Positions 1-6,667 of a DNA stretch of 22,803 bases are shown here, in pieces. A program made the translations under genes and the position numbers. Under the pieces are notes generated by a model that searched no databases, had not been told where the DNA came from, and saw only the letters and a list, made by a program, of their open reading frames with translations. This DNA is from an uncultured Candidatus Saccharibacteria bacterium (lineage in GTDB: Bacteria; Patescibacteriota; Saccharimonadia; Saccharimonadales; Saccharimonadaceae). The stretch lies in NCBI GenBank assembly GCA_938046115.1, contig CALIXX010000065.1, positions 1 through 22,803 on the forward strand, read 5' to 3'. Every line of letters begins with the position of its first letter. Within the stretch, counting starts at the first letter, position 1.

Positions 1-130
1 CGCCCAGCGGGCCGTAATCCCACGTGCCACTCAGACCACCATACACATCCGACCCCTGATAAATAAAGCCGCGGCGCTTGCACAGGCTAATAATTGCTTC
101 CATTGTTACGTTGCTCGTTGTGCTACTCAC
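1..130 (-). CDS. glyS: Glycine--tRNA ligase (class II), N-terminal fragment
   Basis: This is the first 43 codons of glycyl-tRNA synthetase; the rest lies beyond the left edge. The enzyme charges tRNA-Gly with glycine in the cytoplasm. The visible peptide contains SLCKRRGFIYQGSDVYGG followed by GTWDYGPLG, the N-terminal signature of the single-chain alpha2-type GlyRS. I chose GTG at 130 because AAAGGA lies five bases upstream. An in-frame ATG at 103 sits closer to the conserved block but has no ribosome-binding site. The gene has its own promoter (188-196) and a short leader with two alternative hairpins. Family assignment is strong despite the short fragment; the exact start is less certain. 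Confidence 0.85.
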   Translation of the reverse strand, partial: MSSTTSNVTMEAIISLCKRRGFIYQGSDVYGGLSGTWDYGPLG

Positions 131-160
131 ACGCGTCCTTTCTCCGCGTTGGCAACGCGG
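131..160 (-). promoter_or_regulatory. Two mutually exclusive hairpins in the glyS leader
   Basis: On the minus-strand transcript, CCGCGTT (160-154) can pair with AACGCGG (150-144) across a 3-nt loop. Alternatively ACGCG (149-145) can pair with CGCGT (135-131) across a 9-nt loop holding GAGAAAGGA, the ribosome-binding site of the GTG start at 130. The stems share 145-149, so only one can form. The second would mask the ribosome-binding site. The pairing is read directly; a regulatory role is inference. Confidence 0.4.
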
Positions 161-187
161 CAGCTTCATGATTGGTTCTTTGGTATT

Positions 188-196
188 ATTATAGCA
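188..196 (-). promoter_or_regulatory. Extended -10 promoter of glyS
   Basis: The minus strand reads TGCTATAAT, a perfect -10 hexamer with the TGn extension. The best -35 candidate (AAGACA, 19 bases upstream) is weak, as is common for extended -10 promoters. Transcription would begin near 181 and give a leader of about 50 nt. Confidence 0.6.
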
Positions 197-414
197 TTTC
201 TTAAGTAGAGTATGTCTTATGGCTATACGCGGCATTGATACCTCCATCTCAATAATCTCACGCTCTACCCCCCAAGCAACTTACCGAACAAGAAAATATA
301 TGGAGGCCAGCGATCAAACAGACGGAAGAGTGCTGTGCATAATCTGGCCGGAACATTTTCGGTGCGGTGAGTTGTTGGGGGATGACAGAGGATCTTGCAA
401 TTCAAGCTCTAGCA

Positions 415-1089
415 TTACACCCCAGCATGCTGCCGCGCCACCAGCCAGCACTCGGGCAGGATGGCTAGCACACCACCAACCTGTGCTACCACTGTGGGTG
501 GGCGTGTTGCCAGCAGGCGGAGCAGCTTGATGTGCGCTGCGGTAATGTCGCCTTGGTCGCTCAGGCGCAGGCCACGTTCCGACCCGTCATACATATACCG
601 CCGCTCGGGCTGGAGGGGTTGGCCTACGACGTCGCGCAGCAGGTTAAGCTCGTAGCCCTGCAGCGCCGCATAATGGATAGCTAGCCAGGCTTGAGTAAGC
701 ATGACGGGTACGCTAGGCTGATTGAGCCCCTCATACACCAGGCGCAGCACCTCATACCACGCCGGCTCATCCAGCATGCGGCTAGCCTGCGCCACCAGCT
801 GGATAGCGGCATAGCCAGCTTGCAGGCGGTCATAATCGGCCACGATTGTTTGATAATACTTCGTCAGGCGGGCCTGTGTTAGCACGCCCAGCTCACTGCG
901 CCCCTGGCGGATGACGACATCGCTGATCGCAAAGAGTTCAACTGCCCCAGCCAGCCGACTCTTCTCGCGCCGGACACCCTTGGCGATCACTGCCCGCTGC
1001 CCCTCTGGTGTGAGCAATTGCAGCACGCGGTCGGCCTCGCCATAGTTGGTGCGGCGCAGGACGATCGCTGTGGTGCGTTGCATACTCAT
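415..1089 (-). CDS. recO: DNA repair protein RecO
   Basis: RecO works with RecR (and RecF) to load RecA onto SSB-coated single-stranded DNA in gap repair. The 224-aa product starts MSMQRTTAIVLRRTNYGEAD, the typical opening of the N-terminal OB fold, and continues with LQLLTPEGQRAVIAKGVRR. An alpha-helical C-terminal domain with no obvious zinc cysteines follows. Length is normal to slightly short for the family. The start ATG overlaps the TGA of the upstream response regulator (ATGA at 1086-1089), so translation is probably coupled. A kinase/regulator pair upstream of recO is an unusual neighbourhood. No terminator is visible after the TAA at 415. Confidence 0.85.
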   Translation of the reverse strand: MSMQRTTAIVLRRTNYGEADRVLQLLTPEGQRAVIAKGVRREKSRLAGAVELFAISDVVIRQGRSELGVLTQARLTKYYQTIVADYDRLQAGYAAIQLVAQASRMLDEPAWYEVLRLVYEGLNQPSVPVMLTQAWLAIHYAALQGYELNLLRDVVGQPLQPERRYMYDGSERGLRLSDQGDITAAHIKLLRLLATRPPTVVAQVGGVLAILPECWLVARQHAGV

Positions 1090-1478
1090 GTCGCTACCTC
1101 GCTTGGGATGTACCTGTGTAGTACGTTCGTCACGTCGCTTGGGTGCATCATTGTTTTGTCTAGCAAGGCCACCACGCCGTAGGGTGCGAGATCGGCTAGC
1201 GTCATGTCACTCGCATTATTACTACAGATGATAATGGGGATGCGCGCCGTGTCGCTATACGATTGCAGCTCGTGGAGCAGCACCAGGCCATTACCCCCAG
1301 GCATGAACATATCGAGGATAATCACTGCTGGGAGCGCCTCATCAAGCGCTGCCATGCCAGCCAGCACATCGGCCGCATAGACGGGCGTCGCACCAGCCCG
1401 CTGCACTGCCGCAAGCTGCAGCTCAGCAAACCATTGGTCATCGTCGATGACCAACACCCGTGGCGGTGGTTGCGTCAT
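1086..1478 (-). CDS. Single-domain response regulator (CheY-like receiver)
   Basis: This 130-aa receiver domain has no output domain. It shows the acidic pair in VLVIDDDQW (D12-D13), the phospho-acceptor Asp56 in VIILDMFMPGGNG, Ser86 in the Thr/Ser switch position, and Lys108 in LLDKT. The family relays phosphate from a histidine kinase and acts by protein contact when no DNA-binding domain is present. I chose ATG at 1478 because it forms an ATGA overlap with the kinase stop (1475-1478). The frame stays open upstream to 2243, but that extension is antisense-like sequence over the kinase. The stop overlaps recO in the same way. The output target is unknown. Confidence 0.85.
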   Translation of the reverse strand: MTQPPPRVLVIDDDQWFAELQLAAVQRAGATPVYAADVLAGMAALDEALPAVIILDMFMPGGNGLVLLHELQSYSDTARIPIIICSNNASDMTLADLAPYGVVALLDKTMMHPSDVTNVLHRYIPSEVAT

Positions 1479-2188
1479 AATAGCCTCTGTTGATACACCG
1501 CCTGAAGATCGATGTAGAAGGTGGCGCCATCGCGGTGCCGTACTGCCCCAATCTGCGCCTCCATCGCGCTGGCAAATTGCCCTGCAATGTAGAGCCCCAG
1601 GCCGCTGCTGCCGGGCCGGCTGTGCAGTGGCTGCGCGCTCACGCCAAGGCGTTGCTCCAATTGCTGCCAGAGCGATGGCGGAATGGCTGGGCCGTAGTCG
1701 CGCACCGCTAGGCGGATTACTTGGCCCCCATCTCGCCGGGAGAGCCGCACCACCACGGGTGCATCGCCTTCGCCACTGTAGTGAAGTGCATTGTCGGCGA
1801 AGTTGCACAGGACGCGCCGCAGGAGGTCGCGGTTGCCAAGACCCACCACTGCCCGCCGCGGTACACGTACCGTCAGGCGACGCCCCTTGGCTGCATAGAG
1901 TGGCTGGAGCTCGGCCACGACGTCGCGCGCCACCAACGCCAAGTTGAGCGGCTCGATGCCAAATAACTCCTCGTGGAGACGGGTGGATTGCGTCAGGTCG
2001 GTGGTGAGGCGCAAGGCCCGCTCGCTGGTTAGTGCCATCCGCCGGGCTAGCTCGGCCACCTCGACGGGCGACAGCCCTCCAGCCTCCAAGCTCAGCGCCA
2101 ATTGCCGTAGCAGCGCCAGTGGCGACTTGAGGTCGTGTGCCGCCGCAACAAAGAGCGACGCCTCCCCCCAGGAAGCGCCGCTCATCAT
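1475..2188 (-). CDS. Soluble sensor histidine kinase (HisKA + HATPase_c)
   Basis: The 237-aa product is little more than a kinase core. The H-box AAAHDLKSPLALLRQ carries the phospho-accepting His18. The ATP-binding domain has an N-box (NFADNALHYS), a G1-like DYGPAIP and a G2 motif SSGLGLYIA. No transmembrane helix, PAS, GAF or other sensor domain is present, so the input must come from a partner or from the 17 residues before the H-box. I chose ATG 2188 because GGAGGGG lies nine bases upstream. An ATG at 2212 is possible but would put the start about three bases after the predicted transcription start. The stop overlaps the response regulator ATG, so the two are an obvious cognate pair. Confidence 0.85.
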   Translation of the reverse strand: MMSGASWGEASLFVAAAHDLKSPLALLRQLALSLEAGGLSPVEVAELARRMALTSERALRLTTDLTQSTRLHEELFGIEPLNLALVARDVVAELQPLYAAKGRRLTVRVPRRAVVGLGNRDLLRRVLCNFADNALHYSGEGDAPVVVRLSRRDGGQVIRLAVRDYGPAIPPSLWQQLEQRLGVSAQPLHSRPGSSGLGLYIAGQFASAMEAQIGAVRHRDGATFYIDLQAVYQQRLL

Positions 2189-2221
2189 AACCGCATTCCC
2201 CTCCGTGCTCATACCAGCTGC

Positions 2222-2230
2222 ATTGTAGCA
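2222..2230 (-). promoter_or_regulatory. Extended -10 promoter of the kinase-regulator-recO operon
   Basis: The minus strand reads TGCTACAAT, matching the TGn extended -10 form and closely resembling the glyS promoter TGCTATAAT. Transcription would start near 2215 and give a leader of about 27 nt that carries the GGAGGGG ribosome-binding site of the kinase. Confidence 0.5.
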
Positions 2231-2253
2231 CAGATCGTCGCAATGTTCTATAT

Positions 2254-2919
2254 TTATTCGTTAAATTTAATGGTTTTTATCAAGGCTTCGTAGTCGTTAT
2301 TAAATACGTCGGCATCCGTCCGCACCGTGAGCGTCCGGTCGCGCATCTTGATCACCACTGCGGTGCCGCGGATATCTTTGCTAAAGTTCCCTTCCAGACG
2401 CGTACCCGTCAGGCCTTTGTCGTTGCTCCAGGCGCTCGACTTCAGCTCACCTTTTTTGATTTGGCTGTCGTAGTCGGCCACCGCTTTGTCGTAGATCTTT
2501 TGCTCGATGCTAATCCGAATGGCAATCTTCTGCGTATCTGTTATTGGTGGCACGACGCGGGGGTTGAGGTACGCTTCGTATGTCTTACCGCCACCCTCAC
2601 TCACATCAGTGGCTTGGTAAGCACTCCAGGTCTTGGGGTAGTCAAAGGTCAGGCGGCCATAGTCATCTGGCCCAACGAACTGCAGCATGGGCTGCTTTTC
2701 GCGCTCGGCAAATTTCTTCTCGTCTTCGTCTGCTTGCGTCTTCTTGGCCTCAGCTTGCGCCGCGGTAATTTTGCTATCTAAGTTGCTCTTGGCCTCGGTA
2801 TAGTTGGTGTAGGCCCAGGCCGAAAACCCACCAAAGAGCACCACCAGCAGGGCCAGCCCGATAATGGCAAAGGTGCTGCCACTAAGAAAACTTCGTCGTT
2901 TGTAAGATTGCTTCGTCAT
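2254..2919 (-). CDS. Membrane-anchored PsbP-like protein of unknown role
   Basis: The 221-aa protein has a basic N-terminus (MTKQSYKRRSFLSG) and one hydrophobic segment at about residues 15-37. A charged, Ala/Lys/Glu-rich stretch (about 40-75) likely forms a coiled coil, and the C-terminal globular domain contains the pattern LTFDYPKTWSAYQ. That last pattern recalls PsbP/MOG1-fold domains that recur in Saccharibacteria and Gram-positive lipoproteins. It is probably displayed outside the membrane by an uncleaved N-in/C-out anchor. No catalytic residues stand out. The gene stands alone, between the promoter of the kinase operon and the end of the Exo VII operon. Its -10 box lies six bases before the ATG, suggesting a leaderless message. 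The function is not known. Confidence 0.7.
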   Translation of the reverse strand: MTKQSYKRRSFLSGSTFAIIGLALLVVLFGGFSAWAYTNYTEAKSNLDSKITAAQAEAKKTQADEDEKKFAEREKQPMLQFVGPDDYGRLTFDYPKTWSAYQATDVSEGGGKTYEAYLNPRVVPPITDTQKIAIRISIEQKIYDKAVADYDSQIKKGELKSSAWSNDKGLTGTRLEGNFSKDIRGTAVVIKMRDRTLTVRTDADVFNNDYEALIKTIKFNE

Positions 2920-2925
2920 ACCCCT

Positions 2926-2931
2926 ATTATA
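2926..2931 (-). promoter_or_regulatory. -10 box placed for leaderless transcription
   Basis: The minus strand reads TATAAT, then AGGGGT, then the ATG at 2919. With standard -10 to start spacing the first transcribed base would be the A of the start codon. An AGGGG motif sits directly against the ATG, too close to act as a normal ribosome-binding site. Confidence 0.5.
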
Positions 2932-2964
2932 CTTATGCCTGGGGTGATAGACAAGAGCGGGACG

Positions 2965-3474
2965 CTATTTGTGCTGTTCTGCTCGCACTTGATATAGCTT
3001 ATGCGCACCCTGCTCGCGCACTGGCGTCCAGCCAGGCACGGCAAAGGCGTAGGAGATGAACCATAGATCTGTGCCCAGGTGGGTGGCTTGCTGCTGCACA
3101 TGGGCAGCCATCCGAGCGATGTCGCGCGAGTCGCCAAAGGTGTAGACCACTGTGGTGCCAGCTGGAAAATTCGTGCGGTAGAGGTTACCACACACCACCA
3201 TCGCTTTAGTATCACCACGCAAGCGCCAGCGCGAGAGCAAGACGAGGAGCGGGTTGAGCTCCACGCCAAAGGCTCGTGCCCCCTGTTGGCGGGCAATCTT
3301 TAAGACAACGCCATCGCCCGAGCCTATGTCCACCAAGCAATCCTCCGGTCCGAGGCTATAGAGCTGAGTCAGTGCCCGCTGCACATCTCGGCGGTGTGAC
3401 GGCACATAGGGTGCCCCCGTCAGCGCTGTCACACAAAACAGTAGGATGATAACCAGGAGTGCCCACCACATCAT
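2965..3474 (-). CDS. Membrane-anchored class I SAM-dependent methyltransferase
   Basis: The 169-aa protein begins with a hydrophobic helix (about residues 1-20, MMWWALLVIILLFCVTAL). A small Rossmann-type methyltransferase fold follows: motif I is LVDIGSGDGVVL (about 48-59) and the strand-2 acidic residue is in AFGVELNP. The compact shape resembles FAM173/ATPSCKMT-like lysine methyltransferases and small bacterial relatives, but the substrate cannot be read. The start ATG overlaps the xseB stop (ATGA at 3471-3474), so it is the last gene of the Exo VII operon and is translated together with the nuclease small subunit. The double ATG leaves the start ambiguous by one codon. Confidence 0.75.
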   Translation of the reverse strand: MMWWALLVIILLFCVTALTGAPYVPSHRRDVQRALTQLYSLGPEDCLVDIGSGDGVVLKIARQQGARAFGVELNPLLVLLSRWRLRGDTKAMVVCGNLYRTNFPAGTTVVYTFGDSRDIARMAAHVQQQATHLGTDLWFISYAFAVPGWTPVREQGAHKLYQVRAEQHK

Positions 3475-3866
3475 GAGGCAGCTGTGTCCTCTATGATGAT
3501 AGTGACCTTATTTTTGATCTCTCTCAAGCGCTGGTCGATCTGCTCGGCAACGCGTGCTGCCTGTTGGTAGCGCTCTACCGCCGCCTCGAGCTCAAACTCA
3601 TCACTGTCAAACCACGCCAAGATCTCCTCCAGCTGCTCCATTTGCTCACGCAGCGAACGGTTATCTGCATTGCTCTGCTGGTCAGGCTGCGGCGGTGCTG
3701 ATGGGCTTGCTGGTGTATTATTGGTGGGCTGGCTATAATCCGGCGTAATTCCCTCTGCTGCAAGGGCCATTGCCAGTTGATCGTCATCACTCAGCGTGGT
3801 ACGCTTGGCCCGAGTGCTAGGTGTGGCGGATTTCGCCTGTTTCGTTGGTTGTTTTGCGTTCGACAT
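3471..3866 (-). CDS. xseB: Exodeoxyribonuclease VII small subunit with disordered N-terminal extension
   Basis: XseB is the small subunit that coats XseA to form Exo VII, which degrades single-stranded DNA from both ends. The family domain is at the C-terminus (about residues 75-122: EQLEEILAWFDSDEFELEAA then VERYQQAARVAEQIDQRL). The first 70 or so residues are Lys/Thr, then Pro/Gln/Asn-rich and look disordered. The product is 131 aa against roughly 70-90 for most XseB. GGAGG lies six bases upstream of the ATG at 3866, supporting the long form. The first 50 bases overlap the end of xseA in another frame. Confidence 0.85.
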   Translation of the reverse strand: MSNAKQPTKQAKSATPSTRAKRTTLSDDDQLAMALAAEGITPDYSQPTNNTPASPSAPPQPDQQSNADNRSLREQMEQLEEILAWFDSDEFELEAAVERYQQAARVAEQIDQRLREIKNKVTIIIEDTAAS

Positions 3867-4950
3867 GGGTTACCTCCGCTGTTATCATATCGCTATATCG
3901 CTCGATGGTGATCGTTTGGCCGACGGTGGCCTGGCCGCGCACCAGGGCATAGCCACGCGCTAGGGTTGCTGCAGGGTTATACAGCCGGAGCCGGGCCTGC
4001 AGCGCTGCGCATTGCTGCTCGAGTACCTGCTGCTGCCTGGCTAGCCTTGCCCGAGCTTCGGCCAGTTGATGCTGCACCGCTATTTGCTCATCATCTGCTG
4101 TGGCAATAATCGTTCGCTTCATTGCCTGCAACTGTTCGGCCAGCCGCGTTCGCACTGCTGTGGCATCAGGTGTGATGAGCTGAGCAGCGTTAGTTGGCGT
4201 CACAGCCCGGACGTCGGCGGCGAGATCGGCTAGTGTTTCATCGGTGTCGTGCCCCACCCCAACCACTGTTGGCACGCGGCTTGCAGCGATCGCCCGCACC
4301 AGCGCTTCGTCGTTAAAGACTTGCAAATCATCGGCGCTGCCACCACCACGCACAATCGCCAGTACCTGCGGCACGGTTGCACGGCGGTTACAGCGCTCAA
4401 TGGCGCGGATGATCCGATCGGCCGCGCCAGCACCCTGGACTGGCACTGCATAGACATCGACCTGCATGCTGCCCCAGCGCTGGCCAATGATTGTCATAAA
4501 GTCGGCATAGCCTGCCGCCTGGGGGCTACTCACCACGGCAATGTGCTCAGGCCACTCGGGCACTGGCCGCTTGCGCTCTGGAGCAAAGAGTCCTTCTGCA
4601 CTCAGGCGCTGGCGCAGCAGCTCGAAGTTTTTCTTAATGCTCCCCTGCCCGACCGGTCGCACCTGCTGCACGGTCAGGCTGAATTTGCCGCGTGCCGTAA
4701 GCTTCGGTACGGCTTGCACTGCTACTTGCATGCCATCTTCTAGCGCCACCCGGAGCTGCCACACCATCATAAAGCAGCTCACGCTGCCTGTCTCGTCCTT
4801 GAGGTCAAAAAAGACAAACTTCCCCTGGCGCACTGCCATACTAGCCACCTCGCCCTCGACCGTTAGTACCGGAAATGCTCCCTCCAGCACCTGGCTCGCA
4901 CAGGCGAGGAAGTCGCTAACGCTCAGTGGTGGGAGGTTTGTCGCGTCCAT
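3817..4950 (-). CDS. xseA: Exodeoxyribonuclease VII large subunit
   Basis: XseA is the catalytic subunit of Exo VII. The 377-aa product has the N-terminal OB-fold nucleic-acid-binding domain (VEGEVASMAVRQGKFVFFDL, residues about 31-50). The catalytic domain carries AVVSSPQAAGYADF, IVRGGGSADDLQVFNDE and the invariant GHDTDETLADLAADVRAVTP. A coiled-coil region follows at about 270-325, then a C-terminal segment containing NPAATLARGYALV. The protein is a little shorter than the E. coli enzyme (about 456 aa), mainly in the coiled coil. Its ATG lies 35 bases inside the end of the upstream membrane-protein gene, and its end overlaps xseB, so the genes form one tightly packed transcription unit. Confidence 0.92.
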   Translation of the reverse strand: MDATNLPPLSVSDFLACASQVLEGAFPVLTVEGEVASMAVRQGKFVFFDLKDETGSVSCFMMVWQLRVALEDGMQVAVQAVPKLTARGKFSLTVQQVRPVGQGSIKKNFELLRQRLSAEGLFAPERKRPVPEWPEHIAVVSSPQAAGYADFMTIIGQRWGSMQVDVYAVPVQGAGAADRIIRAIERCNRRATVPQVLAIVRGGGSADDLQVFNDEALVRAIAASRVPTVVGVGHDTDETLADLAADVRAVTPTNAAQLITPDATAVRTRLAEQLQAMKRTIIATADDEQIAVQHQLAEARARLARQQQVLEQQCAALQARLRLYNPAATLARGYALVRGQATVGQTITIERYSDMITAEVTHVERKTTNETGEIRHT

Positions 4951-5989
4951 AACGCATGATGGTTAGTTGATAAAATGCATAGCCAAACACCAGTGTAGTC
5001 AGGATGGCAATCACGCGGTAGAGCATCGTTCCAGCAATGGCTTGGCCTTGGCTTACGCCTGAAAGCGCCAAAATCCCCACCATGACCGCCTCATACGCAC
5101 CAGCTCCACCGGGGGTAGCAACCACCACTGCCATGGTCGTGGCCACGCCGTAGGCGATGAGAATTGATGCAGGGTTAACCGATACCCCCAGCGATTGGAA
5201 GGTCATCCAGAAGGGCAAGATCTCCATAATCGTAAAGACAATACTCCAGACGAAGGGCTGCCACAGCAGCTTCTTGTCGCGCCGTAGCTCGAGAAAATCG
5301 GTATGGAGGTCGTCGCAGTAGCGCCGCACTGCGGCTTCATCCATCACTGGTTTTGTGCGCCGCAGGATGCGCCGCGCGAAGCCGTTGATCGTCAGCGTGA
5401 TCTGATGCGCCGCCTTGTGGAGCCGCTGCTGGCTCGTCAGCAAATATACTCCTAGTAGCGTGATCATCGTCAAGCAAAACACCAGCCCTCCACTCATCAG
5501 GATGATCCAGCGGTTCACGCCGCTATCGATCGTCACTATTACCACCGCCACTGCAAGGAACAGCACCACTGCCACAAAGCCCATGACATAGCGCACCATC
5601 TGGGCCATTGTCGCACGCCCCGTCGAGACGCCGTATTTGCGTAAGCGCCAGTTAGCGTATGATATACCGCTCAGGCCACCACTGGGGAAGGCGTGGTTGA
5701 CGAAGTTTAGCTCCAGCGACAAGCGCATCAGGGCAAAGGGGCTCACATCACGCACGAAGCCCTTTTGCCGCAGATATGAGAAGATCATCTCACCTGCCGC
5801 CAAGTACCCCAACGCCGCCACTGGGAAGACGGCAATCAAGACCCATATATTGACCTGCTGCAGCAAATGCCACGCCTGGAGAAGCTCGTGCCGCGACAAG
5901 AATAGAATCAAGGCGATCAGCACAAACGTCATAATACTCAGCCAGGTGCGGAAGGACAGCTGTTTCATTTTTTTGATATATTTCTGCAT
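4916..5989 (-). CDS. YbhN/UPF0104-family integral membrane protein (lysylphosphatidylglycerol synthase transmembrane-like)
   Basis: The 357-aa protein has about seven to eight hydrophobic helices (for example residues 14-31, 47-67, 134-155, 162-185, 245-265, 275-300, 325-345). It carries family hallmarks FPSGGLSGISYANW (about 102-115) and TPGGAGAYEAVMVGILAL (about 293-310). Members include the membrane domain of MprF/LPG synthase, AglD and YbhN; they flip or modify lipids or act on lipid-linked sugars. The soluble aminoacyl-transferase domain of MprF is absent, so I make no claim of lysyl-lipid synthesis. It is the first gene of the operon leading into xseA. The ATG at 5989 is eleven bases after a TATAAT, giving a near-leaderless message. 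Confidence 0.82.
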   Translation of the reverse strand: MQKYIKKMKQLSFRTWLSIMTFVLIALILFLSRHELLQAWHLLQQVNIWVLIAVFPVAALGYLAAGEMIFSYLRQKGFVRDVSPFALMRLSLELNFVNHAFPSGGLSGISYANWRLRKYGVSTGRATMAQMVRYVMGFVAVVLFLAVAVVIVTIDSGVNRWIILMSGGLVFCLTMITLLGVYLLTSQQRLHKAAHQITLTINGFARRILRRTKPVMDEAAVRRYCDDLHTDFLELRRDKKLLWQPFVWSIVFTIMEILPFWMTFQSLGVSVNPASILIAYGVATTMAVVVATPGGAGAYEAVMVGILALSGVSQGQAIAGTMLYRVIAILTTLVFGYAFYQLTIMRYGRDKPPTTER

Positions 5990-6000
5990 AGCTACGGTAT

Positions 6001-6006
6001 ATTATA
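6001..6006 (-). promoter_or_regulatory. -10 box of the YbhN-xseA-xseB-methyltransferase operon
   Basis: The minus strand reads TATAAT, followed eleven bases later by the ATG at 5989. The expected start point, near 5994, leaves only a few untranslated bases. No ribosome-binding site is present. Confidence 0.5.
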
Positions 6007-6024
6007 CCACGAGGTTAACTGCAG

Positions 6025-6573
6025 CTACTCGAGCATACTCGCTGGGCAGGCAATCGTCGCCTCATAGGCCGTCCACTCGTCGTACTCGGTGTCGTACAGC
6101 CAGTCTTTCGTTGCTTCATAGAACTCTCTGTCGGTACCGAACGGATCATCGACCGTTGGAACATGCTGGTATTTGGCAAGCTTTGCTTCAACAAACGCTG
6201 TTATCTCGACGAAGTCAAGCTGGGGCATGACTAGTGGTGTAACTGGGTCGCCATCAAAATACTCTGCACCAGCAGGGTCATCCAAGAATGACTGGGAACA
6301 CACGGTGAGGATGTAGCGCCCTGGCTCGGTCGTGCCCACGCCAACATCCTGATTAGGGGAGATGTCCATCTTCTCACGGACTGACTTATCGCGCGGTGCG
6401 ATACAGACACCAACCTCAATCGCCCATGGGCAGCGTGGGTCACCAAATGACAGATAGGGGCTCTTTGGGTTGTTGGGCTGATGAATCCATGGCCAATCAA
6501 TCTCCCACCCCATACCGACAAAACGCCTGTCATCATAGGTGAGAAGGCGGGCTATTGTGTAATATGATGTCAT
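6025..6573 (-). CDS. Hypothetical protein, acidic, 182 aa
   Basis: I do not recognise this protein. It starts MTSYYTIARLLTYDDRRFVG, is rich in Asp, Glu, Pro, Trp and Tyr, and has no signal peptide or membrane helix. A Trp/Pro-rich patch (GWEIDWPWIHQPNNP, about residues 22-36) precedes a segment FGDPRCPWAIEVGVCIAP. The C-terminal half is acidic and probably helical (FVEITAFVEAKLAKY, then DREFYEATKDWLYDTEYDEW). It is probably a soluble cytoplasmic protein. Long uninterrupted frame, ordinary local composition, a promoter box (6580-6585) and a convincing gap to its neighbours support a real gene. It is divergent from the TRM11-like gene across a 94-bp region. Confidence 0.65.
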   Translation of the reverse strand: MTSYYTIARLLTYDDRRFVGMGWEIDWPWIHQPNNPKSPYLSFGDPRCPWAIEVGVCIAPRDKSVREKMDISPNQDVGVGTTEPGRYILTVCSQSFLDDPAGAEYFDGDPVTPLVMPQLDFVEITAFVEAKLAKYQHVPTVDDPFGTDREFYEATKDWLYDTEYDEWTAYEATIACPASMLE

Positions 6574-6579
6574 AGGCGT

Positions 6580-6585
6580 ATGATA
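6580..6585 (-). promoter_or_regulatory. -10 box placed for leaderless transcription of the 182-aa gene
   Basis: The minus strand reads TATCAT, then six bases (ACGCCT), then the ATG at 6573. This is the same spacing as the boxes at 2926-2931 and 6656-6661. A GGAGG lies fourteen bases before the ATG, overlapping the -35 to -10 spacer, so it would not be in a leaderless message. Confidence 0.4.
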
Positions 6586-6655
6586 TGCCTCCTGGTCGCT
6601 CCTGTCAATGCTCGGCCTAGTTGCCTATTTCCTCCATTCTTACCCGTTTTTGCGC

Positions 6656-6661
6656 TATACT
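6656..6661 (+). promoter_or_regulatory. -10 box placed for leaderless transcription of the TRM11-like gene
   Basis: The sequence reads TATACT, AGGCAT, ATG (6668). The six-base gap puts the expected transcription start on the start codon. It also argues for ATG 6668 as the real start rather than the frame's first ATG at 6608, which would lie upstream of the promoter. Confidence 0.45.
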
Positions 6662-6667
6662 AGGCAT

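Noticed and set aside
219..530. Plus-strand frame of 103 codons between glyS and recO
   Set aside because: No ribosome-binding site, no family pattern, and its second half lies over the recO C-terminus in antisense.
1479..2243. N-terminal extension of the response regulator frame (385 aa in total)
   Set aside because: The extension overlaps the histidine kinase in another frame, is Arg/Ala-rich with no domain, and the ATGA overlap at 1475-1478 marks the real start.
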